DNA of 64,000 nt from Sphingomonas gei (GCF_004792685.1 NZ_SRXT01000004.1:124001-188000), one strand, 5' to 3'; positions 8,885-18,732 are shown, counted from the first letter of the stretch. A program made the numbers and translations. Notes: generated from the sequence alone by a model not told the origin.

Positions 8885-9994
8885 ATGCCCAGCCTGTTCG
8901 ATCCCATCCAGTTCGGCGCGATCCACTTGCCGAACCGCATCCTGATGGCACCGCTCACCCGCGGCCGTGCCACCCGCGGGCATGTGCCGACGCCAATCAT
9001 GGCGGACTATTATGCGCAGCGCGCGGGCGCCGGGCTGATCATCTCGGAAGCGACGGGAATCAGCCAGCAGGGGCTCGGCTGGGCCTATGCGCCGGGGCTG
9101 TGGAGCGAGGAGCAGGTTGAGGCGTGGAAGCCGGTGGTCGCGGCGGTGCACGAAGCGGGGGGACGGATCGTCGCGCAATTGTGGCACATGGGCCGGCTGG
9201 TTCACCCGGACTTTCTCGGCGGCGAGACGCCGGTGTCGGCATCGGCGAACACGGCGCCGGGTCACGTCCGCACCTATGCCGGCGAGGACAGCGGCGCGAC
9301 CAAGAAGCCGTATGAACAGGCGCGGCCGCTGCGCACCGACGAGATCCCCGGCCTGCTCGACGATTACGAGAAAGCCGCAAAGAATGCGATCCGCGCCGGG
9401 TTCGACGGGGTGCAGATCCACGCCGCCAATGGCTATCTGATCGACTCGTTCCTGCGCGACAATTCGAACTTCCGCGACGACGCATATGGCGGGTCGATCG
9501 ACAACCGCATTCGCCTGCTCGATCAGGTGACGCGCCGCGTAGTCGATAGCGTGGGCGGCGACCGCACCGGCGTGCGGCTTTCGCCCAATGGCGAAGTGCA
9601 GGGAGTCAACGACAGCAACCCGCACCCGCTATTCGAGGCTGCCGCGGCGCGGCTCGACGAGATCGGCATCGCGTTCCTCGAGATGCGCGAGCCGCGCCCG
9701 GACGGTACGCGCGGCGTGCCCGATCACCCGCCGGTGCATCCGGTGATCCGCAAGGTGTTCAACGGGCCGCTCGCGCTCAATTCGGACTATCATGCCGACG
9801 ATGCGCAAGCAGTGCTCGACGCGGGCGAAGCCGATGCGATCGCTTATGGCCGCCCCTTCCTCGCCAATCCCGATCTGCCGATCCGCCTCGCCGAGAAGCT
9901 GCCACTCAATCCGCAGCGCGAGGAGTTGTTCTATATCGGCGGTGCCGAGGGCTATACCGATTATCCGAAGTGGGACGAGACGCGGGCGGCGTAG
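8885..9994 (+). CDS. Alkene reductase, Old Yellow Enzyme family
   Basis: A 369-aa FMN-dependent TIM-barrel enzyme of the NemA/OYE class that reduces activated C=C bonds with NAD(P)H. Landmarks are the N-terminal MAPLTRGRA, the HMGRL segment, GFDGVQIHAANGYLIDSFL around residues 170-190, the Arg-containing VRLSPNGE, and AIAYGRPFLANPDLP near the end (phosphate-binding loop). The start is just before the conserved barrel strand; the long upstream extension of the frame is antisense to the EamA gene. The stop codon lies in the loop of a perfect 10-bp hairpin. Confidence 0.92.
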   Translation: MPSLFDPIQFGAIHLPNRILMAPLTRGRATRGHVPTPIMADYYAQRAGAGLIISEATGISQQGLGWAYAPGLWSEEQVEAWKPVVAAVHEAGGRIVAQLWHMGRLVHPDFLGGETPVSASANTAPGHVRTYAGEDSGATKKPYEQARPLRTDEIPGLLDDYEKAAKNAIRAGFDGVQIHAANGYLIDSFLRDNSNFRDDAYGGSIDNRIRLLDQVTRRVVDSVGGDRTGVRLSPNGEVQGVNDSNPHPLFEAAAARLDEIGIAFLEMREPRPDGTRGVPDHPPVHPVIRKVFNGPLALNSDYHADDAQAVLDAGEADAIAYGRPFLANPDLPIRLAEKLPLNPQREELFYIGGAEGYTDYPKWDETRAA

Positions 9995-10008
9995 CTAGCG
10001 CCGCCCGC
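9982..10008. terminator. Perfect 10-bp hairpin over the OYE stop codon
   Basis: GCGGGCGGCG (9982-9991) and CGCCGCCCGC (9999-10008) are exact reverse complements, separated by the 7-base loop TAGCTAG whose first TAG is the stop codon of the OYE gene. There is no T-run, so it may act as an RNA-stabilising or Rho-assisted 3' end rather than a classical terminator. Confidence 0.5.
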
Positions 10009-10100
10009 CACCGTTCGGCCTGAGTCTGTCGAAGGCCGCCTCTTCGCGGGCGTATGAGCTCGACGAGAGCGGCCCTTCGACTAGCTCAGGGCGAACGGTG
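10009..10100. repeat. Palindromic repeat, family A copy 1
   Basis: Two inverted arms, about CACCGTTCGGCCTGAGTCTG and its diverged complement ending in GCGAACGGTG, with a short variable centre. The core CTGAGC-TGTCGAAG and the terminal CGTTCG are shared with copies at 40050-40137 and 60448-60530. It sits between the convergent OYE gene and the small membrane protein gene. Such REP-like elements are common between sphingomonad genes. Confidence 0.8.
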
Positions 10101-10568
10101 AGAGGTTTGATCGAATCCGTCGAACCAGCTGGTACTGGCGGCCCGGAGTTGCGCGCGTAGCTTCGGGCCGAACGCCAGCGCCGCGACGACCAGGATCGCC
10201 AGCGGCCAGAACCAGAAGCTCAGCACGACCAGCAAGGCGATCGCAATCGCCGCGACCCAGCGCAGGTTGAGCAGGCGGGCGCGGTTGGCAAAGTTCATCC
10301 GGATCGTGCGCGGCGCCTTGTCGTCGAACCAGCGCTTGGTGACGAATACGCCAGAGTCGATCCCGGCGCTGTCCGCTTCCGCTCCCCTTCCGCTTGCAGG
10401 GGTCGGAGGGCCTGTCAAATCTCGGGGAGTGGCTCCGATGTGCCCTCCCCTAACCCCTGCAAGCGGAAGGGGGACAGAAGTAGAAGCAGGCTTCCCCGTC
10501 CGCGTGTCGATCACTTCGAGCCGGCGCCCGCGCTCCACTATCTTGTAGCGGGGGGGCGGCAACTGCAT
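10086..10568 (-). CDS. Small membrane protein with an in-frame repeat insertion
   Basis: A 160-residue protein of no recognised family, starting at ATG 10568, five bases after the ribH stop codon, so probably the last gene of the riboflavin operon. The N-terminal 30 residues (MQLPPPRYKIVERGRRLEV, a short polar strand) resemble a conserved sphingomonad start. Residues about 32-62 (PLPLAGVRGG to PTPASGRG) are encoded by a palindromic repeat and look foreign. The C-terminal part has a hydrophobic hairpin (about residues 104-128) followed by a basic tail. The last 15 bases overlap a second repeat. Confidence 0.6.
   Translation of the reverse strand: MQLPPPRYKIVERGRRLEVIDTRTGKPASTSVPLPLAGVRGGHIGATPRDLTGPPTPASGRGAEADSAGIDSGVFVTKRWFDDKAPRTIRMNFANRARLLNLRWVAAIAIALLVVLSFWFWPLAILVVAALAFGPKLRAQLRAASTSWFDGFDQTSHRSP
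10384..10475. repeat. Palindromic repeat, family C, inside a coding gene
   Basis: Arms at 10384-10411 and 10442-10475: CCCCTTCCGCTTGCAGGGG faces CCCCTGCAAGCGGAAGGGGG (reverse complement), with GGAGGGC and GCCCTCC extending the stem. The element lies entirely inside the open frame of the preceding small membrane protein and keeps the frame open, adding a Pro/Gly/Ala-rich segment. Confidence 0.8.
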
Positions 10569-10572
10569 CGGC

Positions 10573-10992
10573 TCAGCCGAACCGGCTCTTGAGCGCCAGC
10601 ATCGCGAGCGCCGCCTTGGCGGCCTCGCCGCCCTTGTCCTTCTGCTCGCGATCGGCGCGGACCAGCGCCTGTTCCTCGTTCTCGACGGTGAGGATGCCGT
10701 TGCCGATCGGCACGCCATCGAGCGCCAGCGCCATCAGCCCGCGCGCGCTCTCGCCCGCGACGATCTCGAAATGATAGGTCTCGCCGCGGATAACCACGCC
10801 CAGCGCGACAAAGGCGTCATATTCGCCGGTCTCGACCGCGAGCGCGACCGCGCCGGGGATTTCGAGCGCGCCGGGGACGGTGACGATCTCATAGTCATGC
10901 CCGGCTTCCTGCAGCGCAGTGCGGGCGCCGTCGAGCAGCATGTCGTTGAGCTCGGCGTAGAAGCGGGCTTCGACGATCAGAACGCGGGCCAT
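10573..10992 (-). CDS. ribH: 6,7-dimethyl-8-ribityllumazine synthase
   Basis: A 139-aa lumazine synthase that condenses the ribB product with the ribityl-diaminopyrimidine. Family landmarks are the N-terminal [17 protein letters not shown] (about residues 40-47), [13 protein letters not shown] with the catalytic His, and [12 protein letters not shown]. The start ATG shares one base with the stop codon of the upstream ribB gene (TGATG), which indicates translational coupling. A short C-terminal GGEAAKAAL helix is normal. Confidence 0.95.
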   Translation of the reverse strand: MARVLIVEARFYAELNDMLLDGARTALQEAGHDYEIVTVPGALEIPGAVALAVETGEYDAFVALGVVIRGETYHFEIVAGESARGLMALALDGVPIGNGILTVENEEQALVRADREQKDKGGEAAKAALAMLALKSRFG

Positions 10993-12128
10993 CAGTTTTC
11001 CGTATCGATTGCGCGCTCGCCGACGATCGACAGGCCGTAGCCATCGAGCCCGATGAGCGTGTGGTGGGTGTTGGTGAGCAGGATCATGTCCTGCACGCCG
11101 AGTTCGGTGAGAATCGTCGCGCCGACGCCGTAATCGCGCAGTTCGTCCATGTCCTTGAGCTCGAGCGTCCCGGCCCTGGCCCGAAGCGCGACACTGAACT
11201 GGTCGGGGCGCGGCTTGTTGATCACTACCACCACGCCGGCGCCTTCTTCGCCGATGATCTCCATCGAGCGCCGGAGCAGCCCGCCGCGGCCGCCGCCTTC
11301 GCCGAAGATGTCGCTGAACGGCGACATCGCGTGCATTCGCACCAGGGTCGGCTTGGCGGGATTGATCTTGCCCTTGACCAAGGCGACCTGCTCGCTCTCG
11401 GTCGCTTTGTTCCAGAAGGTGAACGCGGTCCAATCGCCGCCCCATTCGCTGGTGAAGCCGGCCTCGGCGCGCTTCTCCACCAGATGATCGTGGCGGCGAC
11501 GATAGGCGATCAGGTCGCGGATCGTGCCGATCTTGAGGTTGTGGAACTGCGCGAAGGCGACGAGATCGTCGAGCCGCGCCATCGTGCCGTCGTCCTTCAT
11601 GATCTCGCAGATCACCCCCGACGGATTGAGCCCGGCGAGCCGGGCGACATCGACCGCGGCCTCGGTGTGGCCGGTGCGGACGAGGACGCCGCCGTCGCGC
11701 GCGACGAGCGGGAAGACGTGACCCGGCGAGACGAGCGCCTCCGGGCCCTTGGCAGCGTCGATCGCCACCGAGACGGTACGCGCGCGATCGGCGGCGGAGA
11801 TGCCGGTGGTGACGCCTTCCTTGGCTTCGATCGAGATGGTGAACGCGGTCTCGTGGCGGGTGCCGTTGTTGCGCGACATCAAGTCGAGCCCGAGCTGGTC
11901 GACGCGGTCCTTGGTGAGCGCGAGGCAGATCAGCCCGCGGCCGAAGCGCGCCATGAAGTTGATCGCATCGGGAGTCGCCATCTGCGCCGGGATGATGAGG
12001 TCGCCCTCATTCTCGCGGTCCTCGTCGTCGACCAGGATGAACATGCGGCCGTTGCGGGCCTCGTCGATCAGTTCCTCGGGGGAGGACAGGAAACCATGCT
12101 TGAGCAGGGCGAGTTCAGGCTTTGCCAC
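10992..12128 (-). CDS. ribB: 3,4-dihydroxy-2-butanone-4-phosphate synthase with degenerate RibA-like domain
   Basis: A 378-aa two-domain protein. Residues 1 to about 200 are an intact DHBP synthase: [11 protein letters not shown] (about 34-44), [19 protein letters not shown] and [10 protein letters not shown]. Residues about 210-378 align with GTP cyclohydrolase II (VALVKG, LVRMHA, RDYGVGA, GLDGYGL), but the zinc Cys motif (C-LTGD-C-C) is replaced by MSPFSDIFG, the QEGRGIGL loop is gone and the domain is shortened. It should therefore not hydrolyse GTP, matching the RibBX type. Start GTG 12128 has GGAGG six bases upstream; an ATG at 12161 is possible. It overlaps ribE by 14 bp. Confidence 0.9.
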   Translation of the reverse strand: MAKPELALLKHGFLSSPEELIDEARNGRMFILVDDEDRENEGDLIIPAQMATPDAINFMARFGRGLICLALTKDRVDQLGLDLMSRNNGTRHETAFTISIEAKEGVTTGISAADRARTVSVAIDAAKGPEALVSPGHVFPLVARDGGVLVRTGHTEAAVDVARLAGLNPSGVICEIMKDDGTMARLDDLVAFAQFHNLKIGTIRDLIAYRRRHDHLVEKRAEAGFTSEWGGDWTAFTFWNKATESEQVALVKGKINPAKPTLVRMHAMSPFSDIFGEGGGRGGLLRRSMEIIGEEGAGVVVVINKPRPDQFSVALRARAGTLELKDMDELRDYGVGATILTELGVQDMILLTNTHHTLIGLDGYGLSIVGERAIDTEN

Positions 12129-12723
12129 GGAGCGCCTCCATGCGCTGGAGATAACGGGCAAGCACGTCGATCTCGAGGTTGACCGCCTGCCCGGGTTGCA
12201 ATGCCCCGAATGTAGTGACGGCGGCGGTATGGGGAATGATGTTGAGCATAAGATTTACGCCCGCGGGCGTGTCTTTGATGTCGTTCACCGTGAGCGAGAC
12301 GCCGTCGACGGTGATCGAGCCCTTGGCAGCGACATAGGGGGCGAGCTCCCTGCCGGCGGCGATGGTCAGCCGGTGGGAGCCGCCCTCTTCGCGCCATTCG
12401 GAAACGGTGCCGATGCCATCGACATGACCGGTGACGATATGCCCGCCGAGTTCGTCGCCCAGCCGGAGCGCGCGTTCGAGGTTGAGCCGGCGGCCCTCGG
12501 TCCACATATCGGACGCGGTGCGCGAGACGGTCTCCGCCGAAACGTCGAAGGCTACGCGGCCGGGCGCCTTGTCGACCACCGTCAGGCACACACCCGAGCA
12601 GGAGATCGATGCGCCGAGGTCGATCGTGTCGACGTCATAGTGAGTGGAAACCTCGACGCGCAGGTCGCCCTGCTGCGTGGCGGCGGCGATGGTGCCGATA
12701 TCGGAGACGATTCCCGTGAACAT
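12115..12723 (-). CDS. ribE: Riboflavin synthase, alpha subunit
   Basis: A 202-aa riboflavin synthase made of two similar beta-barrel lumazine-binding halves. Each half starts with its signature: MFTGIV at residue 1 with [11 protein letters not shown] near 41-51, and [11 protein letters not shown] near 93-103 with [12 protein letters not shown] later. It dismutates two lumazines into riboflavin. It sits between ribD (1-bp overlap at 12723) and ribB on the minus strand. Confidence 0.95.
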   Translation of the reverse strand: MFTGIVSDIGTIAAATQQGDLRVEVSTHYDVDTIDLGASISCSGVCLTVVDKAPGRVAFDVSAETVSRTASDMWTEGRRLNLERALRLGDELGGHIVTGHVDGIGTVSEWREEGGSHRLTIAAGRELAPYVAAKGSITVDGVSLTVNDIKDTPAGVNLMLNIIPHTAAVTTFGALQPGQAVNLEIDVLARYLQRMEALRGKA

Positions 12724-13676
12724 CAGTTGCTCGCGTAGACTTCGAGCCGGTCGCTGCCAAGCATCCGCGTATCGCTCAGCCGCCAGCGGCCATGCGCGGC
12801 GGCGAGATCGGTGAGCCCGATATCGGCGAGCGCGGGCTTGCCACCGCCGATCAGGACCGGCGCGCGATAGAGCAGCAGTCGATCGACCACGCCTTCGCGC
12901 AGGAACGCCGCGGCGGTTTCGGCGCCGCCTTCGACGAGAAGATGGTCGACGCCTTCGAGGCCGGCGATATCCGCGGGGCGGGCAAGGTCGCCTTGCGACG
13001 ACAGGACAAGGCGGCGCGGCGAACGCGCTTCGAGACCCAGCAATCGGACATCGAGGCTGGGCCGATCGATTTCCCAGGTGCGGCGCCCGACAAGAATCGC
13101 CTCATGCCGCGCGCGTTCGAGATGCGCATGCGCGCGCGCCTCGGGCCCGGTGATCCAGCGGCTTTCGCCCGACGCCAAAGCGATGCCGCCGTCGAGCGAC
13201 GTCGCGAGCTTGAGCGTGACGAAGGGACGCCGCCTAGCCTGGCGAGCGAAAAAACCGGCCATGGCGGCGCGGGCGGGGGCTTCGGCAATACCCTCCACCA
13301 CGTCGATCCCCGCTTCGCGCAGGCGCGCGGCGCCCGCGCCATTGGTTCGCGGGTCAGGGTCGCCGAGCGCAATCACCACGCGGCCAACACCGGCGGTCGC
13401 CAGCAGGTCGGCACAAGCCGGGCCGCGCGGGGAGAGATGCGCGCACGGCTCGAGCGTGACGTAACAAGTCGCGCCGCGCGACTTTTCGCCGGCCTGCGCC
13501 AGCGCCATCGCCTCGGCATGCGGACGCCCGCCCGGCTGAGTCCAGCCGCGACCGACGACGCGGCCGTCCCTGACCAGCACGCAGCCGACATTGGGATTGG
13601 GGGCGGTGCGGCCGCGCGAGCGCTCAGAGAGCCCCAACGCCGCGCCCATCCAGCGCGCGTCGGTCAGAAGCCCCAC
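12723..13676 (-). CDS. ribD: Bifunctional deaminase/reductase RibD
   Basis: A 317-aa protein with an N-terminal zinc deaminase domain ([17 protein letters not shown] and [19 protein letters not shown] with the HAE and PC-C ligands) and a C-terminal HTP reductase domain ([58 protein letters not shown]). It carries out steps two and three of the pyrimidine branch. Start GTG 13676 is chosen because it supplies the short segment usually found before the first helix (DARWM-AL); ATG 13649 is the alternative. It overlaps the upstream small membrane protein gene by 13 bp. Confidence 0.93.
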   Translation of the reverse strand: MGLLTDARWMGAALGLSERSRGRTAPNPNVGCVLVRDGRVVGRGWTQPGGRPHAEAMALAQAGEKSRGATCYVTLEPCAHLSPRGPACADLLATAGVGRVVIALGDPDPRTNGAGAARLREAGIDVVEGIAEAPARAAMAGFFARQARRRPFVTLKLATSLDGGIALASGESRWITGPEARAHAHLERARHEAILVGRRTWEIDRPSLDVRLLGLEARSPRRLVLSSQGDLARPADIAGLEGVDHLLVEGGAETAAAFLREGVVDRLLLYRAPVLIGGGKPALADIGLTDLAAAHGRWRLSDTRMLGSDRLEVYASN

Positions 13677-14011
13677 GATTCGAGCTTGTCGTCGAGCCGT
13701 TTGAACTCGGCCTGCTTGGCCTTGCGGCGCTTCTCGAATTCGGCCCTCTGGATGGCCTTCTTGGCCTGGTCGATCTTCTGCTGCGCCTTGATCTGCTCGT
13801 CGGTGCGCGTGATCGGCCATTGCTCGACATAGATGATGTTGCGTTCGTACGGCCGCTCGAAATGATTGTCCTTGAAGAACACGAAGAGGATCACCCCGGT
13901 GACCGCGAGCGCCAGTCCCATGAACCCGAACTGGTGCGGCCGGCGCGTGCCGAAGAAAAGCCGCAGGTCGCGAAAGGCGCCGGTCGGCGAGAGGTTCTTG
14001 AGAAAGGCCAT
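13664..14011 (-). CDS. Hypothetical single-span membrane protein
   Basis: A 115-residue protein: a short N-terminal segment, one hydrophobic span at about residues 31-49 (FMGLALAVTGVILFVFF), then a highly charged helix rich in Lys, Glu and Gln (about 70-110) that could form a coiled coil. No family recognised, although its place just before ribD suggests a conserved sphingomonad gene. Start 14011 is preferred over 14182 because the upstream extension is low-complexity and antisense to tonB. Confidence 0.7.
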   Translation of the reverse strand: MAFLKNLSPTGAFRDLRLFFGTRRPHQFGFMGLALAVTGVILFVFFKDNHFERPYERNIIYVEQWPITRTDEQIKAQQKIDQAKKAIQRAEFEKRRKAKQAEFKRLDDKLESWGF

Positions 14012-14094
14012 GATGCCGACAAGATAAGGACGCGGGGGCTTCAGGGCAAACCCCCGCGCCGGCCGGCCGTCATTGCGGCCGGCAAGGCTGGACG

Positions 14095-14763
14095 TCACTG
14101 GTCCTTGATCAGGAACCGGACGCTCAATTGCTTCCAGCTTTCCTCCGGAATGCCACCGCGAGTCGCCGGCTTGAAGCGCCATTTGGACAGCGCTTGGCGC
14201 CGCGTCGCCTCGAAGAACGCGTCGCTGGTCGCGCTGACCGGCTCCGCCGCCTTCACCCGACCGTCGACTCCGATCAGCACCCGGATCTGGACGAGGCCGT
14301 CGCGCTGGGCGCGCAGCTCGGCCGCGGGATAAGCGGGCTGGAAGTCCTTGAGGTAGCGCCGGTCCTGCTCGGCACGCATCAACGGCGGCAGCGGCGGAGG
14401 CGGTTCGGAGACTGAAATCGGCCCCTCGGCGACCTTGGGCAGGGGCGGCAAGGGCGGATCCCCGATTTCCGGCGTCGTCCTGGTCGGGTTTTCCGACTCG
14501 GTCCTGATGTAAGGATCGGGCGCAGTCGGCGTGGGGTTTTGGGCGACGTGATCGTCGGTCTTGGGCTGCGGCTTGGGCTGATCCGGCGGCGGCACAGGCG
14601 GATCGAAGATGTCGATGAGCTTTATGTCTGGCCGTTTGAGTGTGGGAACGATGTTCGGCGCCGAATAGATCAGCCCGGCGATCAACGCCCCGTTGATCAG
14701 GAAGGCGCCTCCTAGGCTGACGGCGCGGGATTTGGGCGGCGCATAGCGATGTTCTGCATACAT
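14095..14763 (-). CDS. tonB: TonB family energy-transducing protein
   Basis: A 222-residue TonB. It has one uncleaved N-terminal membrane span (SLGGAFLINGALIAGLIY, about residues 15-33), a Pro-rich periplasm-spanning linker (about 50-130, with PPVPPPDQPKP and PPPPLPPL), and a C-terminal TonB domain (YPAAELRAQRDGLVQIRVLIG and KWRFKPATRGG). It couples the proton-motive force to outer-membrane receptors. ATG 14763 has GGAGAG nine bases upstream; ATG 14778 is possible. No exbB or exbD is adjacent. A 17-bp perfect palindrome lies upstream. Confidence 0.9.
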   Translation of the reverse strand: MYAEHRYAPPKSRAVSLGGAFLINGALIAGLIYSAPNIVPTLKRPDIKLIDIFDPPVPPPDQPKPQPKTDDHVAQNPTPTAPDPYIRTESENPTRTTPEIGDPPLPPLPKVAEGPISVSEPPPPLPPLMRAEQDRRYLKDFQPAYPAAELRAQRDGLVQIRVLIGVDGRVKAAEPVSATSDAFFEATRRQALSKWRFKPATRGGIPEESWKQLSVRFLIKDQ

Positions 14764-14808
14764 GACGTTGCTCTCCATCCGTTGACCGGTCTGTCGCCGG
14801 TTTCAGTG

Positions 14809-14825
14809 ATGATACAACGTATCAT
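14809..14825. promoter_or_regulatory. 17-bp perfect palindrome before tonB
   Basis: ATGATAC-AAC-GTATCAT is an exact inverted repeat with 7-bp arms, about 46 bases upstream of the tonB start and 21 bases from the gltX stop codon. Its size and place fit a dimeric repressor operator, possibly of the Fur/Zur type expected at tonB, but the regulator cannot be named from the sequence. Confidence 0.5.
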
Positions 14826-14845
14826 GTAAGAGGTAAATAGTCTGC

Positions 14846-16180
14846 CTATCCAACCGCGGCGAGCCGTGCCAGCGCACGATCCTTGCCGATCAGCGGCAGC
14901 AACGCCGCCATATCGGGACCATGCGCGCGGCCGGTCAGCGCGAGTCGCAGCGGCAGGAACAGCGCCTTGCCCTTGCGGCCCGTCGCTTCCTTGAGCGCGC
15001 CGGTGAGCGCATGCCAGGGGTCGCCCGACCAGTCGATCGCGGCGGCTGCCTCTGCCGCCTGCCCGAGATAGGCGCGGTCCTCGTCGGACATATCGGCAGC
15101 GTCCACCGGGCCTTCGACGACATGCCACCAATCTGCCGCCTCGCTGATCGTCGAGAGATTCGGGCGAATCGCGTCCCAGCCCTCTGGCGTCATGCCGTCG
15201 GGCAAGCGTGCAGCGACGGCGTCGAAACCGAGCTGGTGGACGATGCGCGTGTTGAGCTGGGCGAGCTCGACCTCATCGAAGCGCGCCGGCGCCCGGCCGA
15301 AGCGCGCGAAGTCGAACCCGGCGATCAGCAGCGCGGGATCGACGTGCGGCTCTACGGGATCGCTGGTGCCGATCCGGGCAAGCAAGGCGACCAATGCCTG
15401 CGGTTCGATGCCGGCATCGCGGAAATGATCGACGCCGAGCGAACCAAGCCGCTTGGACAATTTCCCCTCGCTGCCGGTGAGCAGCGCCTCGTGCGCGAAG
15501 GCCGGCGAGCCGCTCCCCAGCGCGTCGAACATCTGGAGCTGAGTGGCGGTGTTCGAGACATGGTCCTCGCCGCGCACGACATGCGTGATTGCCATGTCGA
15601 CATCGTCGACCACCGACGGAAAGAGATAGAGCCACGATCCGTCGGCGCGGCGGACCACCGGGTCGCTCATCGTCTTCGGATCGAAGCGCTGATGGCCGCG
15701 GACCAGATCGTCCCATTCGATTCCCGCGTCATGATCGAGCCGGAAACGCCAATGCGGCGCGCGGCCCTCGGCTTCGAATGCGGCACGCTCGGCATCGCTC
15801 AGCGCCAGCGCGGCGCGATCATAGACCGGCGGCAGCCCCCGCCCGAGCAGCACTTTCCGTTTGAGCTCGAGTTCCTGCGCGGTCTCATAAGCCGGGTAGA
15901 CGCGGCCCGCGGCGACCAGTTCGGCGAAGCGCGCCTCATAGCGATCGAAGCGCGAGGACTGGCGCTCTTCGCCATCGGGCACGAGCCCCAGCCAGGCGAG
16001 ATCGGCGCGGATCGAATCGACATGGCGCTCCTCCGAGCGCGCGCGATCGGTATCGTCGATGCGCAGCAGGAAGCGCCCGCCATTGGCACGGGCGAACATC
16101 CAATTATGCAGCGCGGTACGCAGATTGCCAACATGCAGCGTGCCGGTCGGACTGGGGGCGAAGCGGGCGGTTACCGTCAT
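14846..16180 (-). CDS. gltX: Glutamyl-tRNA synthetase
   Basis: A 444-aa class I aminoacyl-tRNA synthetase that charges tRNA with glutamate. The HIGH-type motif is PSPTGTLHVGN (about residues 9-19), the KMSKS-type loop is GKLSKR (about 240), and WLYLFPSVVDDVDMAITHVVRGEDHVSNT is the Glu-recognition region. The C-terminal helical anticodon-binding domain is present. Alphaproteobacteria often carry two gltX copies; whether this one is discriminating cannot be told here. Confidence 0.94.
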   Translation of the reverse strand: MTVTARFAPSPTGTLHVGNLRTALHNWMFARANGGRFLLRIDDTDRARSEERHVDSIRADLAWLGLVPDGEERQSSRFDRYEARFAELVAAGRVYPAYETAQELELKRKVLLGRGLPPVYDRAALALSDAERAAFEAEGRAPHWRFRLDHDAGIEWDDLVRGHQRFDPKTMSDPVVRRADGSWLYLFPSVVDDVDMAITHVVRGEDHVSNTATQLQMFDALGSGSPAFAHEALLTGSEGKLSKRLGSLGVDHFRDAGIEPQALVALLARIGTSDPVEPHVDPALLIAGFDFARFGRAPARFDEVELAQLNTRIVHQLGFDAVAARLPDGMTPEGWDAIRPNLSTISEAADWWHVVEGPVDAADMSDEDRAYLGQAAEAAAAIDWSGDPWHALTGALKEATGRKGKALFLPLRLALTGRAHGPDMAALLPLIGKDRALARLAAVG

Positions 16181-16189
16181 ACAAGGGCA

Positions 16190-16729
16190 TTAGGAGCGAT
16201 GCGCGCGCACCGCAAACCGGTCCAACGTGGAGATCAGGTCGATCGCTTGTTCAGCACTCAATGCGCGGCGTGGGAGCATCAGCAGCAGCCGCTCCTGCGG
16301 TATGACTGCTATGGTCTCCTCGTTCGATAGCCACCGGTACAACGAACCCCATTCGATCCGGCTGGTACCTGCCGCTGATCGCGCGATCAGTTCCTCGTCG
16401 TTCCAGCGCCATTCGGTTTCGGAAAGCAGCGAAGGCTGTTGCTCCGCCATTCTGCGGACCTTTCCGGGAATGCTGCGCCAATTCCAGAACATGACTCCCA
16501 GAATCACAAGCGGACAAATCAATGGAACCGCCTGGTCCAAGAGACTGGCCGAAAGTGGAATTCCACCGGCAAGATCGTACGCAATGCGGACAAGCGTCGC
16601 TAATTCCACGAATGCGAGAAGGAGGAGAAATAGCCTCATCCAGCGTTTGCGTACGTAATTGGTCAACCATAGCCTTTGCCCGGCCACATGATCCTCAAGC
16701 GTCGGGGTGAACGTCACTTCGCGGTGCAT
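16190..16729 (-). CDS. YcxB-like membrane protein
   Basis: A 179-residue protein with an N-terminal cytosolic strand ([14 protein letters not shown]), two membrane segments around residues 30-50 and 60-80, and a C-terminal domain ([30 protein letters not shown], then RALSAEQ) that resembles the YcxB domain of small bacterial membrane proteins. The start at 16729 fits the beginning of that fold; the upstream extension would overlap prs. It is divergent from prs with a gap of 76 bp. Function unknown. Confidence 0.75.
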   Translation of the reverse strand: MHREVTFTPTLEDHVAGQRLWLTNYVRKRWMRLFLLLLAFVELATLVRIAYDLAGGIPLSASLLDQAVPLICPLVILGVMFWNWRSIPGKVRRMAEQQPSLLSETEWRWNDEELIARSAAGTSRIEWGSLYRWLSNEETIAVIPQERLLLMLPRRALSAEQAIDLISTLDRFAVRAHRS

Positions 16730-16805
16730 AACTCGTATCCCCAGCTTGCCCCACTGCGTATCGGCTGACAAAGGAAGCGGCAACGGGGCAGCGCGGAGAC
16801 GTTCG

Positions 16806-17741
<936 letters not shown>

Positions 17742-17745
17742 CCGA

Positions 17746-18492
17746 TCAGATGGTCGCCTCGCAAATCAGCGCCGCGCCTACCAGGATCATCAGCACGTAG
17801 ATCGCCGTGTAGAAGCGCTCGGGCGCGATCCGGCGGACCAGCCAGACGCCGGCGACGGTGGACGCCAGCGCCAGCGGCAGCAGCGCCGCCGCCGTGAGCA
17901 GGTTCGACCGCGTGAACTGTCCCAGCGCCGCATAGGCCGGCACCTTGATCCAGTTGAGCGCTGCGAAGAACACCGCAGTGGTGCCGATCAGCACGTCGCG
18001 CTCGAGCTTGCGCGGCAGCACCCAAAGCTGGAACGGCGGCTGTCCCGCATGCGCGATCTGGCTGGTGAAGCCCGAGGCCAGGCCGAACAAGGATCCGATC
18101 CATTCGGGCCACCGCAGCGCCTCGCGCGGGGTGTGGCGCGCCGCCCACAGGCGAAACCCGCCGAAAAGTGTCGAGATCGCACCGACCGCCGCCATGACGC
18201 CAACCGGAGACACACTGGCGGCGAACGCATAACCGAGCCAGATGCCGAGCATGGCGCCGGGCATCATCCAGCCGAGCAGCCGCCAGTCGACGGTCCGGCG
18301 GAACGCCCAGACGCCGACCACGTCCTGCGCGATCAGGATCGGCAGCAGGATCGCAGCAGCGCGCACAGGATCCACGGCGAAGGTGAGCATCGGCAGCGAC
18401 AATGCGCCCATCCCGGCAAAGCCGCCTTTGGCGAGACCGAGCAGGATCACTGCGGGGATGGCGAGCGCATAGAAATGCCAATCGGTGAGCAT
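17746..18492 (-). CDS. TSUP/TauE-SafE family permease
   Basis: A 248-aa inner-membrane protein with about eight hydrophobic spans and the family pattern GLAKGGFAGMGALSLPML in the first span region. In the second half, GFTSQIAHAGQPPFQLWVLPR matches the second repeat motif. The family moves sulfite, sulfoacetate or other organosulfur anions; the substrate here is unknown. It is convergent with prs, with only 4 bp between the stop codons. Confidence 0.88.
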   Translation of the reverse strand: MLTDWHFYALAIPAVILLGLAKGGFAGMGALSLPMLTFAVDPVRAAAILLPILIAQDVVGVWAFRRTVDWRLLGWMMPGAMLGIWLGYAFAASVSPVGVMAAVGAISTLFGGFRLWAARHTPREALRWPEWIGSLFGLASGFTSQIAHAGQPPFQLWVLPRKLERDVLIGTTAVFFAALNWIKVPAYAALGQFTRSNLLTAAALLPLALASTVAGVWLVRRIAPERFYTAIYVLMILVGAALICEATI

Positions 18493-18646
18493 GGCGGGGC
18501 GAGTAGGGCGAAATCAGGGAGCGGGAAAGGCGCGCGCTCCGCTCTTTTTATCCATCTTCCGTAGATCCGTTTCCCGGCGAAAAGCGGCCCTGGGCTCGGC
18601 GAAGCAAATGAAATGAGACTGTCCTCTCGACATCATCGTAACTGGC

Positions 18647-18664
18647 CCCCGGCCTTCGCCGGGG
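18647..18664. repeat. Short GC hairpin in the intergenic region
   Basis: CCCCGGCCTTCGCCGGGG is a near-perfect hairpin resembling a single arm of the family B palindromic repeats found at 23791, 46297 and 63531. It lies in the 240-bp gap 18493-18732 between the divergent TSUP and ABM genes. I see nothing else recognisable in that gap. Confidence 0.45.
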
Positions 18665-18732
18665 AACAGGTCGCAGGCGGGTGACGGCGGGCGTCAAACT
18701 GCGTATCGCACCGGAAGCGCGGGGAGGCGGGC

